A stretch of 64,000 nucleotides of DNA from Bryoerythrophyllum caledonicum. Lineage: Eukaryota > Streptophyta > Bryopsida > Pottiales > Pottiaceae. Positions 56,225-64,000 of this stretch are shown here, in pieces. The position numbers were made by a program, and so were the translations under genes. Each line of letters starts with the position of its first letter. Within the stretch, counting starts at the first letter, position 1. The stretch spans positions 16,232,593-16,296,592 of the forward strand of contig OZ020516.1 in the NCBI GenBank assembly GCA_963971425.1. Direction: 5' to 3'. The notes beneath the pieces are model-generated. The model saw only the letters and a list, made by a program, of their open reading frames with translations, had not been told where the DNA came from and ran no database searches.

Positions 56225-59200
56225 CTAACGCAGCAGATTCAACAACTCAATGTTTTTGAGTTTCTTGTTGTGCTCGTGATCACTGCCACTGCTGCTGCCC
56301 ACTTCCAGGGCCCGTTTGGGAACAAGACATCTCCAAAACTCGGAGAGGGATTCATCGCAAGGGATGAATTTGCTAGTGCAAGGCTCCGACACTGCGTCCA
56401 AGTCGTTTGGGGCATCCACAACAACCTCCTCATCTGCACAGCAATTGGGCTCCATTCTTGAAAGGAGCGCTGGAGGGGAGGCTACATTTTTGGAAGGGCA
56501 AAACAAAAATGTCCCAAAGCCGTTGTTTTGGAAGCCCTGACCTTCTAGCTCTTGAAGCTCATGCTCATTCAATTGCACTCCACAGTCGTGAAATTCAAAA
56601 TAAGTAAGTTTTGGAATGACGTTGATATTAGGAACGGTGCGCAACTTTTCGCACCCGCTGAGCACTACGCGGCTTAGTGTTGGTAAGGGCTCGCTGATTG
56701 TCAAACCCGTCAGATTTCCACCACCCCTAATCTGAATGCACTGCAAGGAAGGAAATTTCCTCAAATCAGGTAGCTCTGTAATGTTCACTGCTTCGATATT
56801 CATCGTGTTGAGGTGCAAATGGTTGGCGTGGCAGTGCAGTACAAACCCTGGATTCGTCTGGATGAAGGAGAGAGAGAGACTCCTCAGCTGTGGGAAATGG
56901 CTCAAGTCAATCACCTCGAGAACATCGCAAAAAGACACATCTAATTTCTTCAAGTTAGACAAAGTCCAATCCACTTGAAAGAGCGGCCTCCACCCCGATC
57001 CCCACACACTATCCAAACCTCTCAACCTCGAGCAAAATCGAACCTCAAGCGACTCCAGTCTCATGTCCCTGCCCATGTGAGGTAATCTCTCAAAATTGCA
57101 AAACCGAAACTCAAGACTCTTGAGCGCAGTCAGTTTACAGAGATTCGTCAGCTCACGATGCACACCATGACTCTCAAGCGTCGGAGCAGACTCCAAACTG
57201 GCGAGGTTCACCACACTTTGTGACATTTGGCAGCCCGGTTTGCAACCCCTTAGAATCAATATTTCCAGCTTTGCGAGGTTGCTGATGCATAGCAACTCGT
57301 TCACACCACAACAAGCTCTAAGCACTCGCAAGGCAACCAAGCTCCCCAAGCCTCGCAAGGTCCCTAGTGAAGAACAACTACCGATGTCCAATATCTGTAG
57401 CCTTCTGAGTTTTTGGAGATCCGGCAGCTCTTCAAGCGCACGGCATTGATATAAGAGAAGTACTTCCAAGCTATCCACATCACCCACACCCATACACCTC
57501 CTTAGCCGATAGCAATTCCCAAGAACCAAGATTCGTAACTCCTTCATTTTAGAGCTGAAGCCTGAAATGCTTACCATGTGTGATAAATACACTCTCACGT
57601 CCTGCAAATACCTCAGTTGCTGTAAATCCAGTGACGAACAGGACGCATTATTGCCCGATGACAGATGTAAGACTTGAAGATTTGTGAGGTAGGAGATTTC
57701 TTCAACAGGACTCTCACCAATATAGATCCATGTAAGTTTTCTCAGATTCAGAAGCTGCCCAATCCCACTAACAACTTGTTCCTCAACATCCCCAACATTT
57801 ACCGGTATCTTCAGTATATACCGCTGATCGATCTCCAAGCTTTTGATCAACTTCAAACAACTCAAGTCCAGCACTCCGTTCTCAACATAAACCTGCTTCA
57901 ATCTCAATGCTCTCACTTCCGAGCACTCATTGAAGCTTATAGATTTTATGCATCCCTTCTTAATGCAGATTCGACACAACCTTCTCCAACCACCACTAGA
58001 CATGCAAGACTCTGCACTTCCTTCACCACCCGCATCATGATCCTCGTACACCCACTTGGAATTTCCCTCCTTCGCATGTTTTGCTTTCATCGCCGCAAAT
58101 TCCCGCCACAAATCGTGCATCCCTATTTGGCCCGTACCATCACCCAAGTCTTCAATCAAAGATTTCCTCTTCAACTCATTCAACTGTGACACATCACATC
58201 CATTCAAACCATGCGTGTCAAATACTAACTCTTGTACAATTTAGTACATCGTTCCAAAGTCGTCACTCAGAAAAAAACTCCCAAGCATTTTAATGAGGAA
58301 ATCACGAACAAGAAAGATAAACATCATAAATTAACCATCATTTCTCAACATTAGCACTTTGAAACAAAAAAGTCTTACCCGCTCTATCACCCGCTCCACC
58401 CTAATTCCATGAATCATGCTCAACCATTCAAAGATGGTGTACCAACTAAGGTTTTTCGCATGCCTGTCAAGATGTTGGTCAGAGATTATCAAATTCCTGA
58501 AAATAACCCCATCACCATCATCAAACAAGGCCACATCCATGAACAACATCTGGTCCTCGGCTGTCAAAGCTTCAAAACTCTTCCCCAAAATTGAAAACAC
58601 TGGATTCTCATCCTCTCTTCGTTGGTTAAAAACATCTTCCACTTCCAATTGTAATTTCCACTCCGAAGGATGCCTTCCAACCAATTGACTGCCCAACACC
58701 TTTAGTGTCAACGGATGGTAATGCCTTGAACCAATCCCATCACCTTTTCCAAAATAGCAACGCCTTATGCACTCCATAACAACTTTCTCATCCAGTTCAT
58801 TCTTGGACCCTACATGGTATAGAAACAAAGCCCTTGCTTCCTCTTCCACCAGCTCTGGCATTGCAAGACAATCGCTCATCTTTATGCCCAAGTTCTCCAA
58901 TTCACCAAGTGCCCGAGCAGTCACCATCACAATGCTACCTTTGCCATATTCTAGCCTCAAATATTTCCCGGCTTCTTCACATATTGAACTCTTGGCCGAC
59001 ACGTTGTCAATTGCCAAAACGACCTTCTTCGATCGCAATTGACATTTCAATTGATTCCAGCACTGCATTCAACCATTTACACTTCGATAACCAAGTTTTG
59101 TGCAACAAGAGGGTTTTGAAAATATTCCATACAACAAACAACTTTGACGAAAGGACTAGTGAAGTGCATTGATACCTCATCTAAGTTTTTATCTTTTGAG

Positions 59201-60148
59201 AACTCATTGTTGGAACTTGTCAGCCGCTTCAAAACCTCTCGCACCCTATCAATTTCACTTGTACCATCCCCAAACTCTATGCGACAAACTCTTCCTTCAA
59301 ACTCCAAAGCCTGGTCTGTGCACAAACACTTGCAAGCTGTAGTCTTGCCAATTCCGCCCACACCATACAAGCCTACAACTTGCGCTCCCTTCTCTGATAG
59401 TGTTGTTTCTGCAATTTTCTCTTTGATAACCTACAACAAACCAATAGAAACTTGGAAACTGCAATTCCATAGACATGGTATTGTAAATATTTGGAAATGA
59501 TCATCTACCTCTTGAAAACTGCCACAAATGATATTAAAACGTGTTTCAATCCTTTGATATTACCTTGCATATCCGCGACATCGCTTGCACATGTGAATCA
59601 TCCCACACATGAAATGATGGAACTATCTTGCATACTTCCTTCACAATTTCTTCTCGAAACTTCACCTCACCAACCGCATCATTGTACACAAGCCCATTCA
59701 ATGGTCTCAAAAATCTCAGTGTGCTTTCCCACTTTGCTACATCTATCCTCCCATTCACTTTCGCCCAAGCCTCCCACTTCAACTTCCATTTCCCTACCTT
59801 CTCCTCGTTTGAGAGATCCCCAGGTGAAATGCCAAGAAATATGGGCATTACTCTCCTCTCACATTCCACCATTTTCACCACCTCAATCATAGGCCAATGT
59901 GACCGCATGAAAAACTCCTCCGAGAGAAACACCACTCCCACATCGCAACGCTCAATGGCCTTGAAGATGAGATTTGGGAAGTGGTCTCCAATAGGCAAGC
60001 TCTCCCTGTCCTTGTCAAAGAAAGGGTTTTGGCCTGCACTCCTCAAATCTTTGTCTAGTTGCTCCACAAATCCTTTCTGAGCCCCACTATGGCACAAAAA
60101 CACACTATGCTTGGGCTCCAGATCCCCGGGATCCCTGCTCACACACAT
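56225..60148 (-). CDS. TIR-NBS-LRR immune receptor (TNL), four exons
   Basis: Intracellular immune receptor. Exons on the minus strand: 60148-59564, 59430-59176, 59062-58379, 58228-56225, all phase 0 with GT-AG introns of 110-150 bp. The product is 1175 residues. The TIR domain (about 13-165) starts KHSVFLCHSGAQ and keeps a Glu (E89, in HWPMIEV) at the position of the NADase catalytic residue. The NB-ARC domain has P-loop GVGGIGKTT (218-226), kinase-2 KKVVLAIDNV (292-301) with Asn in place of the usual second Asp, RNBS-B GSIVMVTAR and a degenerate GLPL motif (HPLTLKVLG). The MHD motif is intact (M545-D547). About 17 LRRs follow, to near residue 1080, and then an acidic and Ser-rich tail. An AG directly before GGATCCCGG could be an acceptor for an extra 5' exon. 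No integrated decoy domain seen. Confidence 0.92.
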
Positions 60149-60151
60149 CAC

Positions 60152-61140
60152 AACAAACTTGAAAGTTCATCACATACCCAAGGAATCGCACAACAACTAC
60201 ACAAAAGAAAAAGCATCAAATAGCTCATACATGCAAATGAAATTCTACATCCACATCCACCACGGGCTTTGCAAGTGAGCGGATGGTATACACCAAACAC
60301 CAACTACATACATGGGTTCTTGGGCATGATGCAAAGACATGGCTTCAAATCAAGTTTCTACCACGCTGCTTGTTAAGACTTTGCCTACATCCACACAACA
60401 CAAGGAGAGATTGTCAAATCTGGAACAAAACAATTACAAATAGTGAACAAGTCTAGAGATCTAGTGGAAGAAACCTACTAGACACAATGAGCTTCAAAAC
60501 CTTGACCTATAAGCATAAACAACAAATCTCCACATACACAACACGGAAATGAGAAAACCATATTGACAAATTTGAATCCCAAAGAGCTCACCAAAGACAA
60601 ACCGAGGACAAACCAAGGACTATCACAAGTGTAGTTAGAACAACTCCGAGAAACATCACTGTGTCCGATGATAAACATTAACACCGAGACGGTGACATCA
60701 TCATACTTGCAACAACACATACAGATCAATCAATCATAGCTTGATCTGCAACAATAAAGAACTCAACAGCCACTTCACTATTTACAAGTAATCCTAGGAT
60801 CCCATCTGGCCCACTTCTAAAGTAGTATACATACTATCTTGATGCCTGTGAACACTTCGCCATGGAAACAAAGTCCAACGTGTGCTATTCCGAATAAACA
60901 ATTTGTGCCATGAATCTCTTCAGAAATAGTGCCCTCATATGTACGATGAGGCACGGATACCACACGCTTTGACCTCTTTTTCATCTTTAAAACTAGAATC
61001 AACCTCAAATATAGCCCTACTTACGTCTAATCACCTCAGAAGAGAAAATGAAGCTACGATTCAACATGGCCTCTCCTTCTTTCCCAAGTATCTCATAGAA
61101 CTTTCCAAATAACTAAGTCAAGGAAACTGGTCCATCCCGT
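60152..61140. other. Upstream region of the TNL gene
   Basis: About 1 kb without a supported exon. A repeat T fragment (GATGAGGCACGGATACCAC, TTTGACCTCTTTTTCATC, CATGGCCTCTCCTTCTTTC) lies at 60945-61095. Presumably contains the TNL promoter. Confidence 0.45.
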
Positions 61141-61149
61141 TCCAGTCTC

Positions 61150-62166
61150 TAGCTTTTACGACCCAAAATCCCGACGAGAAGCTCAATCAAAGGATCCTGA
61201 TTGATCTCCATTACTTTCTGCAATGTATTGGTTTCACTTGTGTGCAAGGAATAGAAAGGAAATACCTGAGAGCCATGTCTTGCGCCAGATACTCGGCATG
61301 GGACGGAGCGAACAGATTGTGAAGGAATAGCGACTGATGGTAATTCACTCCAAGATGGTACTTCCGCTCCTCCAAACTGCTCACTGTGGCCTTCACCTGC
61401 ATCCAAACTTGGAAATCAGCAACTGCGACGGCTCACAAATAATTAGCGACAATTTCGAAGTTCAGGTTGAAGAAATCGTCAAGAGGCAAGAAATGTCACG
61501 AGTTCTGAACACAACAAAACGATATTGTTTCCAATTTCCACTTCGGATTGAGAATCAAATGATATAACATCTCACCCGTCGTCCACAATTGCATCTTCGC
61601 CCACGCTCGTCCCCTCATCATTCCTTCTACGCTTGCCCAACTGCAAAACAAATCATCCACAAGTCCCACCAACGCTTAGACACTGTGAAGCCACACTATT
61701 GCAACAAAAACACGCAGCAGAGTAACAATAGACTCACAAGTGTCAAATTTCTATACTACAAACGACAATACATTCATCTCAAGTGCAAATGCACAGGTGA
61801 CACACACCAAGATGTAGATCTTTCCCCCAATCCAGCGCCATCGTCCCGCCGAACACGCGGTGCCCAAGTAACTTTGAGAAAAAGCCCTCAGCTACTTACT
61901 ACCTTGTTTTCCACGCTGCAAGCATACACTGGGCCACGACAGGATCAAAACCCTGCACTATGCTACACTGCTATCAAGAGAAATCTTTGCCTGGTAATTT
62001 CAAGGGTACACCCAGAATCTGTACTCAATCGCTCACCAGAAACTGAACGTAAGTCGAGACATACGGAATGGCCTACTACCTTTCTCAACACATCACCCGT
62101 GACTATCACACTCCAATAAATGCAACAGACGCGGCAACAGCAATTCAACAAGCCCAAACCGGCCAT
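61150..62166 (-). other. Possible small spliced gene, frame ambiguous
   Basis: On the minus strand an ATG at 62166 opens 29 codons to a clean donor at 62079. Further segments with acceptor and donor sites lie at about 61880-61812, 61643-61576, about 61409-61272 (alternative acceptor at 61396) and 61221-61150. Two exon chains are phase-compatible. One ends in a stretch reading DPLIELLVGILGRKS before TAG. The other carries an LEERKYHLGVNYHQSLFLHN stretch that looks more protein-like but stops just after the last junction. I do not recognise either product. It might also be a transcribed non-coding locus. Confidence 0.25.
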
Positions 62167-62654
62167 TAGCTTATCAAACCCTAACTTGAACCAGACCTCC
62201 TACACATCTGTCAAACCACAGCTTCTACTCCACACCTACTCATCTTCCACAACGTAAACGCTCGGAACCCTACCATACTACGTCGTAGAAAACAAGGGCA
62301 CGTCTCGGGAGATCACAGTCGCGGACAGAAAGCGGTAGAGTATTCGAGTCTACGTCGCCTTCGCAGCGCCTCGACCGACACCATCGGACTCCTCAGCACC
62401 AGGACCGCCTCCGACTCAAGAGCGGCTCATCTAAGTTAAGGGACTAAGCGAAAGAGATGGATCGCTCTTCGTGACTCTGCCGACTCTCCGACAAACTTGA
62501 CACACTGGAAAAGTACGTGTAGCTTCCAGGAGAGCGAAAAAAAGTCTTTGCCGACTGTTGCTGCATTGGATGAAAGACTGAGCGTTGGTTCGACGACATC
62601 CACACAAAGTTTACACTCTATATGTGTTAGAGGTCGGGGAGCGGAAAAATCAGT

Positions 62655-62812
62655 ACCAATAGTAGTAGTAGTAGTAGTAAGAACTCCGGCCTTCTTAGAA
62701 GGTCGGCGTGAATGAAGTGTCTGTTCGTTCCATTCACTATATCGATGCCCAGAAGACAAGGATAAGTGGGTGGGAACTACTTCCCCCTTTCGAGGGTAGA
62801 CACTATGGAAAG
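62655..62812 (-). mobile_element. SINE-like S element, copy 7, with (TAG)n-type tail
   Basis: An (AGT)n run followed by AACTCCGGCC, GGTCGGCGTGAATGAAGTG, TCTGTTCGTTCC, ATGCCCAGAAGACAAGG, GGGAACTACTTCCCCC and CGAGGGTAGACACTATGG. Full length in reverse orientation. The tail differs from the (GAA)n of the other copies. Confidence 0.7.
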
Positions 62813-62814
62813 TA

Positions 62815-63079
62815 GTGAGTGACCAAGGAAAGGAAAAGTATTTCTTTTGAAGGCGAGGTTAGAGAGAGGGATGCAAAGGATTAATTAATTGATTGAAAGT
62901 AATAAAAATGGTTTGTTTGTTTGTTTTTATGTTTTTTTTTTTTTTTTTTTTTTTTCTAATACAAAAATAAAGCTTGAAGAAAAAGAAATTCAACTGAAGC
63001 TCAAAGGCTAATTGTACCAGTAAACTAAGTATTTTAGAGAATATAGGGATTGATGTTTGGTGATAAAGCTAAGAACAAG
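62815..63079. repeat. T-run spacer
   Basis: Short AT-rich stretch with a long T homopolymer at 62934-62955, downstream of the ORF at 63080-63754. It may include its polyadenylation region. Confidence 0.5.
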
Positions 63080-63754
63080 TTAGGGGAGGTGTAAGAATCT
63101 AAGCGTTCTCTGCATCATGTCTCCGACTTGGGCCAACAGCTGTTCTTCTGATAATTCTTTCGGATGTCCAAGAAGCCAGCGATTATGACCCCAATGTGTT
63201 GCGCCCTCCTTGGGTGGTATCGGATTGGCGATTAGGCCCCATAGTTGGTATTGATTGGGGCCTTCATATGTTGCTTCAAAGTAATGAATTGGTCCTTCAG
63301 CCTCGGTTCTTCCGACCCACAGAAATTGGCTCAATACTCGTGCTTGACCTCGAATGAGATCTCCAATGAATCTCACTTGAGCTCTATTAGCGGCAGAAGG
63401 CTCGGGTCTCTCTGGTATGCGAGTAGGCAAAGGGGGATAAATCGGAGGTCCTGGACAAAGAGGGGCTCTACCAGGACACCCAAAGTTCAGAGGGCCTTTG
63501 AGTCGGGGTCTTTGGGAAGGTGGTTCTAAAACTAAGTCAGTGGTCAGTGGACATATGCGGTGTCTACTCTGAGGAGAGGGTGGTTGTGTGAGAGAAAGAT
63601 TGTGATCTGGGAGATCAGAAAATGAGAGCTCTTGCTCGGCATGTGTAGTTTGAGATACTATCATCGGTTGGGAAGCCGTGTTAGCAGAAGGTTGAGTATT
63701 GACTTCTACAGTGTTGTCAGAGCTCGAGGAGCGATACCATATGGTGTTAGACAT
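63080..63754 (-). CDS. Hypothetical 224-residue protein
   Basis: A single open frame with an ATG in good context (ACCATGT) and a TATA box about 78 bp upstream. The first half is Ser/Thr/Gln rich and then Pro/Arg rich (about residues 60-118, with PPSPQSRHRICP- and PGPPIYPPLP-type stretches), so probably disordered. The second half (about 120-224) looks folded, with alternating aromatic residues (LSQFLWVGRTE, NQYQLWGLIANP, HWGHNRWLLG) and a short helix (LSEEQLLAQVGDMMQR) near the end. No known domain recognised. It could belong to the same lineage-specific class as the decayed gene at the left edge, but I see no direct similarity. Confidence 0.5.
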   Translation of the reverse strand: MSNTIWYRSSSSDNTVEVNTQPSANTASQPMIVSQTTHAEQELSFSDLPDHNLSLTQPPSPQSRHRICPLTTDLVLEPPSQRPRLKGPLNFGCPGRAPLCPGPPIYPPLPTRIPERPEPSAANRAQVRFIGDLIRGQARVLSQFLWVGRTEAEGPIHYFEATYEGPNQYQLWGLIANPIPPKEGATHWGHNRWLLGHPKELSEEQLLAQVGDMMQRTLRFLHLP

Positions 63755-63831
63755 GGTGGTATGCGGCGTACAAGGTGATGGGTGCTACTGATGTGGTTGG
63801 GAGTAGAGATGGATGGGTTTTCAGGGGCGTC

Positions 63832-63841
63832 TTTTTTATAT
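63832..63841 (-). promoter_or_regulatory. TATA box of the 63080-63754 ORF
   Basis: The minus strand reads ATATAAAAAAG about 78 bp before the ATG, a spacing that fits a short 5' leader. Confidence 0.5.
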
Positions 63842-64000
63842 GGAAGTGTTGGTGGTTAGATGGATCTTTTGAGACTGTTCCCAAATCATTTTGCTTATCA
63901 GAGTGAGACAAGTGTCACTATATGTGTGGACCGTTTGTTATTTTGTTTTGGGTATTAGTTGTGTGACGGTGGTTTTGTCTCTATATACATAGTGTAGTAG

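Noticed and set aside
63080-63529. Plus-strand frame overlapping the 224-residue ORF
   Set aside because: The minus frame is longer, has a TATA box and good ATG context. The plus frame is a shadow.

Overview
This window is nuclear DNA from a plant. It contains spliced genes with GT-AG introns, a Dof zinc-finger factor, a nuclear-encoded plastid ribosomal protein with a transit peptide, a TIR-NBS-LRR receptor and TTTAGGG telomere-type repeats. Genes are sparse and the AT-rich spacers are packed with small non-autonomous transposons. The style of the TIR-NBS-LRR and of the other proteins suggests a non-seed land plant (bryophyte, lycophyte or fern) rather than a flowering plant, but I cannot name the species.

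Layout. Positions 3-2802 hold a decayed protein-coding gene of unknown function, with in-frame stops and two frame changes, entering from the left edge. From 2.8 to 13.3 kb there is mostly repeat DNA. An intronless Dof transcription factor lies at 13331-14482 (minus). From 15.8 to 37.6 kb there is a long repeat-rich desert with a 200-N assembly gap, a large (GAA)n array and a large (TTG)n array. A gene block follows: plastid uS9c/RPS9 (37637-39431, minus, 2 exons), MMS19 (40491-48503, plus, 22 exons), HBS1-like GTPase (51103-55534, plus, 11 exons) and a TNL receptor (56225-60148, minus, 4 exons). RPS9 and MMS19 are divergent about 1.06 kb apart. HBS1 and the TNL are convergent about 0.7 kb apart. 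A weakly supported spliced locus lies near 61.1-62.2 kb, and an uncharacterised 224-residue ORF with a TATA box lies at 63080-63754 (minus).

How the genes relate. The genes are unrelated housekeeping and regulatory functions (cytosolic Fe-S assembly, ribosome rescue, plastid translation, transcription, immunity), and nothing suggests a functional cluster. The coherent system here is the transposon population. At least six related repeat groups (A, B, C, D, E and F/G) have termini starting CCC(C/T) and sit in TTAA or TTAA-like tetranucleotides. Several are nested in each other exactly at a TTAA inside the terminal repeat of group B. This is the signature of a piggyBac- or Kolobok-type transposase, and no transposase gene is present in the window. 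Alongside them are TA-flanked Tc1/mariner-like MITEs (H), a CACTA-type MITE with a 3-bp duplication, Tourist-like elements (I), a SINE-like retroposon (S) with a TTC-rich tail and 11-12 bp target duplications, and a repeat (T) that occupies at least seven introns of MMS19.
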